7,184 nt of DNA from an uncultured Flavobacteriaceae bacterium (GCA_913044085.1 CAJWNW010000083.1:1-7184); one strand, 5' to 3'. Shown: positions 1-6,486, numbered from the stretch's first letter. Program-made: numbers and translations. Notes: a model not told the origin generated them from the sequence alone.

Positions 1-35
1 CAAAAGCAGCCACCACAAAAAATTGCTTGATTCAT
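1..35 (-). CDS. msrA: Peptide-methionine (S)-S-oxide reductase, N-terminal fragment (cut by window edge)
   Basis: Only the first 11 codons are inside the window: the minus-strand ATG at 35-33 opens a frame reading MNQAIFCGGCF, and the two remaining bases (TG) would begin a Trp or Cys codon. MsrA proteins start with a short strand followed by a GCFW motif whose Cys attacks methionine sulfoxide; here Phe6, Gly8-Gly9, Cys10 and Phe11 fit that pattern, and the TG is compatible with the following Trp. The family repairs oxidised methionine in the cytoplasm using thioredoxin. A second ATG at 40-38 leads straight to a TGA, so 35 is the preferred start. The gene is divergent from lolD, with 98 bases between the starts and no clear promoter recognised. 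Eleven residues are very little evidence, so this is a motif-based inference. Confidence 0.55.
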   Translation of the reverse strand, partial: MNQAIFCGGCF

Positions 36-133
36 AACATAAGATTATTGAGAGCACTAAGTTAGTAAAAAGAAATTTTTAAAATATTAATATTTGATTG
101 TACATCAGGCTTTGATTCTTTAAATTTACAAAC

Positions 134-796
134 ATGATTCAAGCGAATAACATTCATAAGTATTATGGCAATCTCCATGTGCTAAAAGGCGTTGATTTAG
201 AAATAAAAAAGGGAGAGGTCGTTTCAATTGTTGGTGCTTCTGGCGCCGGAAAAACAACCTTGCTTCAGATTTTAGGCACCCTTGTTTCACCTTCTAAAAA
301 AGAGGATTTTACACTGGAAATTGATGCCAAAGACATCAATAGTTTAAATGAAAATGATTTGGCTAAATTTAGAAACAATCACCTTGGCTTTATTTTTCAA
401 TTTCACCAACTTTTACCAGAATTTACCGCTCTGGAAAATGTATGTATCCCCGCTTTCATAAAAGGAATTTCAGAAAAAGAGGCAGAGCTAAAGGCAAAGA
501 AGTTATTAGATTTTCTAGGTTTAGGCAAGCGTCTTCATCACAAGCCCAGTGAACTTTCAGGAGGTGAACAACAAAGAGTATCTGTTGCTCGCGCGTTGAT
601 TAACGACCCATTGGTTGTTTTGGCTGATGAACCTTCTGGAAATTTAGACAGTGCTTCTGCGGCACAACTCCACCAATTGTTTTTTGAACTCAGAGCGGCA
701 TACGGGCATACTTTTATCATTGTTACCCACAATGAAGAGTTGGCTGCAATGGCAGATCGAAAAATTACCATGACAGATGGAAAAGTATCAAAATAA
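134..796 (+). CDS. lolD: ABC transporter ATP-binding protein, LolD type
   Basis: This is a 220-residue stand-alone ABC ATPase of the MacB/LolD/FtsE class, which powers lipoprotein release from the inner membrane when paired with LolC/LolE-type permeases. The full motif set is visible: Walker A GASGAGKT at residues 34-41, Q-loop around Gln89, signature LSGGEQQ at 141-147, Walker B VVLADEP at 161-167, D-loop SGNLD at 168-172 and switch His199. The stretch after the Q-loop (FHQLLPEFTALENV, 90-103) is characteristic of LolD and argues against FtsE or a generic importer. Length is normal for the family. No permease gene is adjacent, so its membrane partner must be encoded elsewhere; the exact substrate is inferred, and a MacB-like role remains possible. 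The start at 134 gives a complete N-terminus; no Shine-Dalgarno is seen, as usual in Bacteroidota. The last 20 bases overlap the next gene. Confidence 0.86.
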   Translation: MIQANNIHKYYGNLHVLKGVDLEIKKGEVVSIVGASGAGKTTLLQILGTLVSPSKKEDFTLEIDAKDINSLNENDLAKFRNNHLGFIFQFHQLLPEFTALENVCIPAFIKGISEKEAELKAKKLLDFLGLGKRLHHKPSELSGGEQQRVSVARALINDPLVVLADEPSGNLDSASAAQLHQLFFELRAAYGHTFIIVTHNEELAAMADRKITMTDGKVSK

Positions 797-1574
797 ATCC
801 TACAATGGTCTAAGTTTTGATGCCCTTAAACAATTTTTAGACGCTAAAGTTAAGCAGTACAATACCAATGAATTTATTGAGAGCGATCCCATTCAAATTC
901 CTCATTTATTTTCCAAAAAAGAAGACATTGAAATTTCCGCTTTTTTAACGGCTACAATCGCATGGGGCAATCGAAAAAGCATCATCCAAAATGCCAAACG
1001 CTTGATGCAACGTATGGACAATGCTCCCTACGATTTTATCTGCTCGCACCAATCCAATGATTTGAATGTGTTTGAGGGGTTTGTACACCGAACTTTTAAT
1101 GCCCATGATGCGGTTCAATTTATTAAAAGTTTGAAACATATTTATACGACTTATGGCGGTATGGAATCCGTGTTTTCAAAATATGCAGAAAAAACCGCCT
1201 TACAAAACGCAATACACCATTTTAAAAATCATTTTTTTGAAATTGAGCATTTAAAACGGACTGAGAAGCACATCAGTGACCCCTTAAAAAATTCAGCAGC
1301 CAAGCGCATCAATATGTTTTTAAGGTGGATGGTAAGGCCCAGTAATTCTGGGGTTGATTTTGGAATATGGAAAGATTTAAATACCGCACAACTTTCATGC
1401 CCACTCGATGTGCATTCAGGGAATGTAGCCAGAAAACTTGGATTATTGAAACGTCATCAAAATGATGCCAAAGCCGTTAAAGAGCTTGATAAAAACCTCA
1501 GGGAGTTTGACAAAACTGACCCTGTCAAATACGATTTTGCATTATTTGGCCTTGGCGTATTTGAAAAGTTTTAA
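777..1574 (+). CDS. TIGR02757/DUF2400 family protein of unknown function
   Basis: I recognise this 265-residue soluble protein as the TIGR02757 (DUF2400) family common in Bacteroidota; its function is not established. Family-like stretches include ESDPIQIPHLFSKKEDIEI (35-53), the TATIAWGNRKSII helix (58-70), a KRINMFLRWMVR segment (177-188), CPLDVHSGNVARKLGLL (208-224) and DPVKYDFALFGLG (248-260). The last two resemble the 'PLDTHV.RVARRLGL...DP' pattern of helix-hairpin-helix GPD DNA glycosylases, but I do not see a complete HhH motif or a Fe-S cysteine cluster, so a DNA-repair role is only a hint. There is no signal peptide or membrane segment. The ATG at 777 lies inside the end of lolD in another frame (20-base overlap), suggesting translational coupling; the next Met is at residue 78, too late for the family N-terminus. 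The protein appears full length. Confidence 0.8.
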   Translation: MEKYQNKSYNGLSFDALKQFLDAKVKQYNTNEFIESDPIQIPHLFSKKEDIEISAFLTATIAWGNRKSIIQNAKRLMQRMDNAPYDFICSHQSNDLNVFEGFVHRTFNAHDAVQFIKSLKHIYTTYGGMESVFSKYAEKTALQNAIHHFKNHFFEIEHLKRTEKHISDPLKNSAAKRINMFLRWMVRPSNSGVDFGIWKDLNTAQLSCPLDVHSGNVARKLGLLKRHQNDAKAVKELDKNLREFDKTDPVKYDFALFGLGVFEKF

Positions 1575-1721
1575 AAAATTTATAGATTTATACTTCTGAC
1601 TGTCCTAAATCGTTAATATCTCCAGAAATACTTTAAAGATTTCAATTGTATTTTGACAACTTTTTTGTCTTAGGGCTTTTGTTTTTTTTAAAAAGCAATA
1701 TTAATACCCTTTACAATCGAA

Positions 1722-1895
1722 ATGAACATAATTGAAGTCTTAATTGACATAACAACCATCGTTTTATATGCCTACTTTATCTTTCTTATTCTGATAAAAA
1801 TCAGAGAATTGGAAATAAAAAAAGGAGTTTTTCATGTATTGACAATTCTTTTTATCACATTTTTAATAAGTAAAATTTTAATTAGATATATTTAA
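1722..1895 (+). CDS. Small hypothetical membrane protein (57 aa, two predicted helices)
   Basis: A 57-codon frame opens at ATG 1722 and ends with TAA at 1893-1895. The product has two hydrophobic stretches, about residues 6-25 (VLIDITTIVLYAYFIFLILI) and 36-54, separated by a charged loop KIREEIKKG-like segment (26-35: Lys, Arg, two Glu, two Lys, Gly). That layout is a helical hairpin in the inner membrane. I recognise no family. Support for being real: it fills an otherwise empty 390-base gap, its stop codon is built into the following terminator stem, and the hydrophobic-charged-hydrophobic pattern is coherent. Against: it is short, AT-rich DNA easily gives Ile/Leu/Phe-rich frames, and no ribosome-binding site or strong promoter is seen. 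It starts 147 bases after the DUF2400 gene and could be on the same transcript. Confidence 0.5.
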   Translation: MNIIEVLIDITTIVLYAYFIFLILIKIRELEIKKGVFHVLTILFITFLISKILIRYI

Positions 1896-1921
1896 ACAGA
1901 AGATTATAACCTCTGTTTTTT
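1894..1921 (+). terminator. Rho-independent terminator at the end of the plus-strand genes
   Basis: The arm AAACAGA (1894-1900) pairs with TCTGTTT (1912-1918), giving 7 bp, with one further G-C pair possible past a mismatch. The T run continues to 1921, so six Ts follow TCTG. It begins within the stop codon of the 57-codon gene and would end transcription coming from lolD/DUF2400 or from the small gene. On the other strand the downstream tract is broken by As, so it probably works less well for the converging rnz operon. Confidence 0.6.
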
Positions 1922-1965
1922 AAAACCTGATTTGGCTTTTGAATGAAAAAGGCTTGAGAATTTTC

Positions 1966-2871
1966 TTAAATATGAAATATTTTACCGTCTTTGGCTAACG
2001 CTACTTGTTTAAAAACGGTCATCGCTTCATTTTTGAAAGGTTCTAAGTCTTTGTATCTCGATGAATAATGCCCTAAGATGAGCCGTCCTACCCTTGCTTT
2101 ATTTGCAATAGTCGCAGCTTGTTTGGCTGTAGAATGCTTGGTTTTTGCGCACAGCGCTGCTTGGTCCTCTAGGAAAGTAGATTCGTGGTACATTGCATCT
2201 ACGCCTTGAATTATTGGAATAATAGCCTCAGAATAAGCTGTGTCGCTACAAAACGCATAGCGTTTTGGAATGCGGCCATCAGTTGTGACTTCTGTGTTTT
2301 TAATAAGAACACCGTCCTGGTTGTAAACATCAGCGCCTTGTTTTAATTTTCGGTAATAGGCAACATCAATATTTTTAGCTTCGGCGTTCTCAATAAGTAA
2401 CTTTCTGTCAAACGGTTTTTCTTTGAATAGAAAACCATTTGTATACACTCTGTGATCGAGGGGTATGGTGTGAACTTCAACTTTATCATCTTCAAATATA
2501 CACTGTGAATCCTTGGCATCTAGTTCATGAAAAATCAAGTTGAAATTTGTCCAGGAATTAGATAATTTTAGTTGTAAAGTGATAATTTCTTTTAGGCCTT
2601 TAGGCCCGTAAATATTTAAGTCTACTTCTCGTCTTAACAATCGAAAGGTTGAAATCAAACCAATCAAACCAAAATAGTGATCTCCGTGCAAGTGAGAAAT
2701 GAATATATGCTTGATCTGATTGAACTTTAGCTTGTGACGTCTGAGTTCAATTTGAGTCCCTTCACCACAATCAATCAGGAAATGATGCCCACGTGTTTCT
2801 AAAACTTGCGAAGTTGTATGCGCAATAATACGCGGGGTGGCACTGTAGCATCCAAGAATTGTTAATTTCAA
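1966..2871 (-). CDS. rnz: Ribonuclease Z (tRNA 3'-endonuclease)
   Basis: This 301-residue metallo-beta-lactamase-fold enzyme has the normal length of short-form RNase Z, which cuts pre-tRNA after the discriminator base. Metal-site residues are all in place: HLHGDH (60-65), His140 in PLDHR, Asp210 in FCSDT and His268 in GHYSSRY, plus His246 in TKHST, the position of the family's catalytic histidine. The N-terminal MKLTILGCYSATPR and the IDCGEGTQ loop (33-40) are typical of the family, as is the YGPKG segment (88-92). The flexible exosite arm lies at roughly 150-185. It is the last gene of the pyrR-pyrB-orf-rnz cluster, starting 11 bases after the orf stop, so it is probably co-transcribed from the pyrR promoter. 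No dedicated terminator with a good T run on its strand is seen in the 70 bases beyond it. Confidence 0.95.
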   Translation of the reverse strand: MKLTILGCYSATPRIIAHTTSQVLETRGHHFLIDCGEGTQIELRRHKLKFNQIKHIFISHLHGDHYFGLIGLISTFRLLRREVDLNIYGPKGLKEIITLQLKLSNSWTNFNLIFHELDAKDSQCIFEDDKVEVHTIPLDHRVYTNGFLFKEKPFDRKLLIENAEAKNIDVAYYRKLKQGADVYNQDGVLIKNTEVTTDGRIPKRYAFCSDTAYSEAIIPIIQGVDAMYHESTFLEDQAALCAKTKHSTAKQAATIANKARVGRLILGHYSSRYKDLEPFKNEAMTVFKQVALAKDGKIFHI

Positions 2872-2882
2872 TTTAAAGTATT

Positions 2883-3215
2883 TTAAAATCCTAAATCGCG
2901 TTGCATTTCATCCATTTCAATGAGATCCTTGGCTTCTTGAAGTGTTGGAGCCCATATTAAGGCTTCTGGAAGCTTGTCGGGAACGGCTGTTGGAGAAACA
3001 ATCACAAAAGAGCGTTTACCTTTTTGATGAAACTCAGAAATTTTTAGAATTTTTTCAATAAAATCAGAAGCTGACATCTGAAAATCTGCCAAGGAAACAA
3101 TGATGTTTTTAGACTGAATTTTAGGGTATATATTCTCAAATGTTTTGAAAAAATCTATTGTGCTGGCTTGATTTTCAAAAACCAAAGCAATGTGGTCTGT
3201 AACTTCAAATTTCAT
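2883..3215 (-). CDS. Conserved small protein, STAS-like fold suspected
   Basis: This 110-residue cytosolic protein has no recognised catalytic motif. Alternating segments suggest an alpha/beta domain: a strand at about 7-13 (DHIALVF), a helix at 18-30, a strand at 37-45 (NIIVSLADF), a helix at 51-66, a strand at 69-75 (SFVIVSP) and a C-terminal helix ending in MDEMQRDLGF. The order and the short strand-plus-helix rhythm are reminiscent of STAS/anti-sigma-factor-antagonist domains, though I see no conserved phosphorylatable Ser in the usual context. My recollection is that flavobacterial genomes carry a similar protein beside rnz. Its ATG directly abuts the pyrB stop (TAAATG), so translation is almost certainly coupled to pyrB, and rnz follows 11 bases later. 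It is not PyrI: there is no zinc-binding Cys cluster and it is too short. Function unassigned. Confidence 0.8.
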   Translation of the reverse strand: MKFEVTDHIALVFENQASTIDFFKTFENIYPKIQSKNIIVSLADFQMSASDFIEKILKISEFHQKGKRSFVIVSPTAVPDKLPEALIWAPTLQEAKDLIEMDEMQRDLGF

Positions 3216-4145
3216 TTAAGACTCAATTTTGGAGGCCAATAAATAGGTAACTGCCATTCTGATGGCCACGCCATTTTCAACCTGATCTAAAATAATGGCT
3301 TGTTTGGAATCTGCAACCTCGCTAGTAATTTCAACTCCGCGATTAATGGGGCCTGGATGCATAATGACAATTTCTTTTCCAATTGAATCTAACAATTCTT
3401 TGGTGAGACCGTATTGTTGAGTATACTCCCGAACACTTGGAAAATAACTGACTTCCATACGCTCATTTTGAACTCTGAGCATGTTGGCAACGTCACACCA
3501 TTGGAGTGCTTTTTTTAAATCCGTCTCAACAATTACACCCAATTCGTAAATGTATTTAGGGATGAGTGATTTTGGTCCACAAACCATAACTTGGGCGCCT
3601 AGAAGTTGCAAAGCAAAAATATTGGACAAAGCAACACGACTGTGAAGAATATCGCCTACAATAACAACATTTTTACCTTTTACTGTTCCAAATTTTTCTC
3701 TAATGGAGTAAGTGTCTAAGAGCGCTTGTGTTGGATGTTCATGTGCGCCATCTCCAGCATTGATAATGCGTGCATCAACATGCTGTTGTAAGAAAGCAGC
3801 AGCCCCTGGTTTTGGATGCCGCATGACAACCATGTCAACCTTCATAGATAAAATATTGTTAACCGTGTCAATAAGGGTTTCACCTTTCTTTACTGAAGAT
3901 TGTGAAGCAGAAAAATTAATGACATCGGCGGACAAGCGTTTTTGAGCAATTTCAAAAGACAATTTAGTCCTTGTTGAATTTTCAAAGAATAAATTGGCAA
4001 TGGTAATATCACGAAGGGAGGGTACCTTTTTAATAGGGCGGTTAATGATTTCTTTAAAATGGTCTGCAGTTTCAAAAATTAACTGAATGTCTTCTGCTTT
4101 CAAATATTTTATTCCTAACAAATGATCGACACTTAATGTGCTCAT
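3216..4145 (-). CDS. pyrB: Aspartate carbamoyltransferase catalytic subunit
   Basis: PyrB condenses carbamoyl phosphate with L-aspartate to N-carbamoyl-aspartate, the committed step of pyrimidine synthesis. The 309-residue protein has the normal catalytic-chain length. The carbamoyl-phosphate loop FENSTRTKLSFE is at 54-65, the mobile active-site loop Ser84/Lys87 (SVKKGET) at 84-90, Arg109 in MRHP, HPTQALLD at 137-144, Arg170 in HSRVA, the aspartate-binding Arg224 in MLRVQ and MHPGPINRG at 262-270. All expected active-site residues are present. No pyrI follows, so a catalytic trimer without the regulatory chain is likely, unless pyrI lies elsewhere. The start is 2 bases after the pyrR stop (TAA TT ATG), placing it in the same transcript and probably coupled. 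It is followed with no gap by the STAS-like orf. Confidence 0.97.
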   Translation of the reverse strand: MSTLSVDHLLGIKYLKAEDIQLIFETADHFKEIINRPIKKVPSLRDITIANLFFENSTRTKLSFEIAQKRLSADVINFSASQSSVKKGETLIDTVNNILSMKVDMVVMRHPKPGAAAFLQQHVDARIINAGDGAHEHPTQALLDTYSIREKFGTVKGKNVVIVGDILHSRVALSNIFALQLLGAQVMVCGPKSLIPKYIYELGVIVETDLKKALQWCDVANMLRVQNERMEVSYFPSVREYTQQYGLTKELLDSIGKEIVIMHPGPINRGVEITSEVADSKQAIILDQVENGVAIRMAVTYLLASKIES

Positions 4146-4147
4146 AA

Positions 4148-4687
4148 TTATTGTTTTATCAAATAAACATTGTCCTCACCGTGAGTTTCTTTCCAATTTA
4201 CAATGACTTTTTCATTGTCTATAGCATCCACCTGACGTCCTCTGAAGTCGGGCTGAATGGGTAAATGTCTGCTGAACCTGCGGTCAATCAAAATCAACAA
4301 TTCAATACTGCTAGGCCGCCCATAGGCTTGGATGGCTGTAAGAGCAGCACGAATGCTGCGACCGGTGTATAAAACATCATCAACAAAAACCACATTTCTG
4401 CCTTCAACAACACAATCCATTTCGTTTGTACTAGCTTGTAAAACCTTATTAGAACGCCTAAAGTCATCTCTATAAAAAGTAATATCAAGACAACCTATTT
4501 GCACGTTTGCTATGTTATAATCAGACTGTAATAAAGCTTTAAGCCTGTTGGCCAAGAATTTTCCCCTGGGTTGAAGGCCTACAAGAATGGTGTTAGAGAA
4601 ATCGGTGTGTTTTTCAATAAGTTGACAAGCCAATCGATGAAGGATGATGTTTACTTCTTTTTGATTCAGTAAAACTTTTTGACTCAT
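4148..4687 (-). CDS. pyrR: PyrR bifunctional pyrimidine regulator / uracil phosphoribosyltransferase
   Basis: PyrR is a type I phosphoribosyltransferase that in many bacteria binds pyr mRNA in response to UMP/UTP and can also make UMP from uracil and PRPP. With the start at 4687 the protein is 179 residues, the usual size, beginning MSQKVLLNQKEV. The PRPP loop FVDDVLYTGR lies at 101-110 with Asp103-Asp104, YRDD at 72-75, and the family's C-terminal DRRFSRHLPIQPDFRG at 135-150. The frame stays open to an ATG at 4741, but that would add an 18-residue hydrophobic leader absent from the family and would place a promoter element inside the coding region, so I reject it. It leads the pyrR-pyrB-orf-rnz cluster. 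The putative 5' UTR is too short for a classical PyrR attenuator, so RNA-binding control here is doubtful. Confidence 0.94.
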   Translation of the reverse strand: MSQKVLLNQKEVNIILHRLACQLIEKHTDFSNTILVGLQPRGKFLANRLKALLQSDYNIANVQIGCLDITFYRDDFRRSNKVLQASTNEMDCVVEGRNVVFVDDVLYTGRSIRAALTAIQAYGRPSSIELLILIDRRFSRHLPIQPDFRGRQVDAIDNEKVIVNWKETHGEDNVYLIKQ

Positions 4688-4710
4688 GATGTTTTCAACA
4701 TATTCGAGCG

Positions 4711-4718
4711 CAAAGGTA
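4711..4718 (-). promoter_or_regulatory. Putative Bacteroidota -7 element driving pyrR operon
   Basis: On the minus strand this reads TACCTTTG, a full match to the TAnnTTTG -7 consensus of the Bacteroidota primary sigma factor. It ends 23 bases before the pyrR ATG at 4687, so a start site about 5-7 bases further on gives a leader of roughly 17 bases. The -33 TTG motif is not evident at the usual spacing, which lowers confidence. The position supports the shorter pyrR start. Confidence 0.45.
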
Positions 4719-4742
4719 ATGGAAAAAATTAAAATAAGCATA

Positions 4743-4774
4743 ATTCCACATTTGGGGTCTAACCAAAAAGGAAT
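4743..4774 (-). repeat. Imperfect inverted repeat between gapN and pyrR
   Basis: The minus-strand sequence can fold as ATTCC...GGAAT (5 bp, outer arms at 4770-4774 and 4743-4747) enclosing TTTGG...CCAAA (5 bp, 4763-4767 and 4751-4755) around a 7-base loop, with a small internal loop between the stems. It lies after the gapN stop and upstream of the proposed pyrR -7 element. It could be a weak gapN terminator (no immediate T run, though a T-rich stretch follows about 10 bases later), an operator, or chance. Confidence 0.3.
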
Positions 4775-4795
4775 AAACGGATGATTTATTGATCT

Positions 4796-6382
4796 CTAAA
4801 GCAGGTAATCCGTGCTAATGAAATTAGATTGCTTTTCGTCTAACATTTCTTTTAAAATTTCACTGTTATAAGGATTGTCTTTGGCTGCAACAAACGTCCG
4901 AATTGAAAATGAGCGTAAGGCATCTCTGACACTCAGTGTACTAAAAGCAGAATCTTTTCTTCCGGTGAATGGAAACACGTCAGGTCCTCTTTGACAAGAA
5001 CTATTTAAGTTCACCCGGCATACTAAATTGACCAAGGAATCAATAAGTGGCGCTAAAGTCTTGGTGTCTTTACCAAAAACACTCACTTGCTGGCCATAAT
5101 TCGACTCAGCCATATCATCTAGGGGTTTTTGAATGTCACTAAATGTCATGATTGGAATGACAGGCCCAAATTGCTCCTCATGGTATACATTCATGGATTT
5201 ATCTACCGGATAGAGTACAGAGGGATAAATATAGTTTTCAGTTCTTTGGCCACCTTTTCGATTGAGGACTTTAGCGCCTTTTGAAGTAGCATCGTCTATT
5301 AGACCTTGAATGTAGTCAGGTTTATTTGGTTCTGGAAGTGGCGTCAGCATGGCACCATCTTCCCAAGGATTGCCAAAATTAAGCGCATCTACTTCTGCGC
5401 AAAATTTATCTCTGAAAGCTTCAAAAATACGCTCATGAATGTATAGTATTTTCAATGCGGTACAGCGCTGGCCATTAAATGAAAGGGTGCCTGTAATACA
5501 TTCTTTAACAGCTAAATCTAAATCTGCATCTGGTAATACAATAGCAGGGTTCTTTGCCTCTAAACCGAGGACAATACGAAGTCGGTTTTTCTTTGGATGG
5601 GTGTTTTGCAATGCATTGGCTGAGTTGCTATGCCCAATAAGTGCTAAAACATCAATTTTTCCTGTTTCCATAATTGGCGAAGCCAAGGTACGACCCCTTC
5701 CAAATAAAATATTGACAACCCCTTTCGGGAAACTGTTTTGAAAGGCTTCCATTAGTGGAGTTAAGAGCAGCACCCCGAGCTTAGCAGGCTTAAAAATGGT
5801 TGTATTTCCCATAATTAGGGCCGGTATTAACAGTGCAAAAGTCTCATTAAGTGGGTAGTTGTATGGGCCTAAGCACAATACAACTCCTAAAGGACCACGA
5901 CGAATGTGAGCGTAAACTCCTGAATGCTTGTGAAACTTAGCTGAATTTCGATCCAATTGCTTGTAATCGTCAATGGTATCGTAAATGTAATCGACAGTTC
6001 GGTCGAACTCTTTTTCAGAATCCTTTAAATTTTTACCTATTTCCCACATTAAATATTTGACCACTTCTGCGCGTTTGGTCTTCATTTGAGTGACAAACTT
6101 TTCCATACAAGAAATGCGATCCGCAACTTTCATGGTGGGCCAGAGACCCTGCCCTTTGTTGTAGGCGTTAGAGGCCGCTTCAAGGGCTTCCATGGCTTGT
6201 TCTTTTTCTAATAAAGGAATTGAACCTAATAGCGTTGGCGCATAATCGGGAGTGGAAGAAATGGTTGAAAAAACTTCAGAGGTAGGCCCGTTCCAATCTT
6301 TAAGTGCACCACCAACTAGGTATTTTTTTTGATGAATTAGTTGCTTAATTTTGAATGCTTCGGGAATCGAATGGAAATCCAT
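4796..6382 (-). CDS. gapN: NADP-dependent non-phosphorylating glyceraldehyde-3-phosphate dehydrogenase (GapN-like ALDH)
   Basis: This 528-residue aldehyde dehydrogenase superfamily enzyme probably oxidises glyceraldehyde 3-phosphate directly to 3-phosphoglycerate with NADPH formation, bypassing the ATP-yielding step. ALDH hallmarks: LGPYNYP at 171-177 with oxyanion Asn175, cofactor Lys198 in FKPAK, general base Glu275 in GLEAKNP, nucleophile Cys307 in FNGQRCTALK, and Glu403 in EEQFGPV. The GQRCTA context and the late CQRGPDVFPFTGRKDS segment (463-478) are typical of GapN and plant NP-GAPDH rather than betaine or succinate-semialdehyde enzymes. Arg128, Tyr176, Arg306 and Arg465 sit where GapN binds substrate phosphate and hydroxyl. 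It is slightly longer than the roughly 475-500-residue family norm, with an extended N-terminus and C-terminus. It stands alone between the rpsA terminator and pyrR; no promoter was recognised in the AT-rich 104 bases upstream. Confidence 0.85.
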   Translation of the reverse strand: MDFHSIPEAFKIKQLIHQKKYLVGGALKDWNGPTSEVFSTISSTPDYAPTLLGSIPLLEKEQAMEALEAASNAYNKGQGLWPTMKVADRISCMEKFVTQMKTKRAEVVKYLMWEIGKNLKDSEKEFDRTVDYIYDTIDDYKQLDRNSAKFHKHSGVYAHIRRGPLGVVLCLGPYNYPLNETFALLIPALIMGNTTIFKPAKLGVLLLTPLMEAFQNSFPKGVVNILFGRGRTLASPIMETGKIDVLALIGHSNSANALQNTHPKKNRLRIVLGLEAKNPAIVLPDADLDLAVKECITGTLSFNGQRCTALKILYIHERIFEAFRDKFCAEVDALNFGNPWEDGAMLTPLPEPNKPDYIQGLIDDATSKGAKVLNRKGGQRTENYIYPSVLYPVDKSMNVYHEEQFGPVIPIMTFSDIQKPLDDMAESNYGQQVSVFGKDTKTLAPLIDSLVNLVCRVNLNSSCQRGPDVFPFTGRKDSAFSTLSVRDALRSFSIRTFVAAKDNPYNSEILKEMLDEKQSNFISTDYLL

Positions 6383-6486
6383 GTTTGTTGAATTGATTAG
6401 TTATTGATAAATTTAACCAACTCAATTCTTTATAATTAAAAAAAAAAGTTAATTGTTTCTAAAATTGATATTTTATTGATGGAAAT

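Noticed and set aside
89..114. TTTG motifs at 93-96 and 111-114 as a lolD promoter
   Set aside because: Neither is preceded by TA two bases upstream, and no TTG lies at a suitable distance, so a promoter cannot be placed.
538..771. 77-codon minus-strand frame
   Set aside because: It is the shadow of the conserved signature and Walker B region of lolD.
1653..1681. TTGACA at 1653-1658 followed by TTTTG as promoter for the 57-codon gene
   Set aside because: The -7 region lacks the TA of TAnnTTTG at proper spacing, and no TATAAT lies 17 bases downstream, so the match is too weak to list.
3712..3945. Cys-rich 77-codon plus-strand frame
   Set aside because: It is antisense to the pyrB active-site region; the cysteines come from reverse-reading conserved pyrB codons.
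4688..4741. N-terminal extension of pyrR starting at 4741 (MLILIFSITFALEYVENI)
   Set aside because: It looks like a hydrophobic leader, but PyrR is cytosolic and about 180 residues. The extension covers a promoter-like TACCTTTG and is best explained as open AT-rich DNA.
5439..5741. Open frame of 100 codons on the plus strand
   Set aside because: It lies wholly antisense to the conserved catalytic part of gapN and its product shows no recognisable domain.
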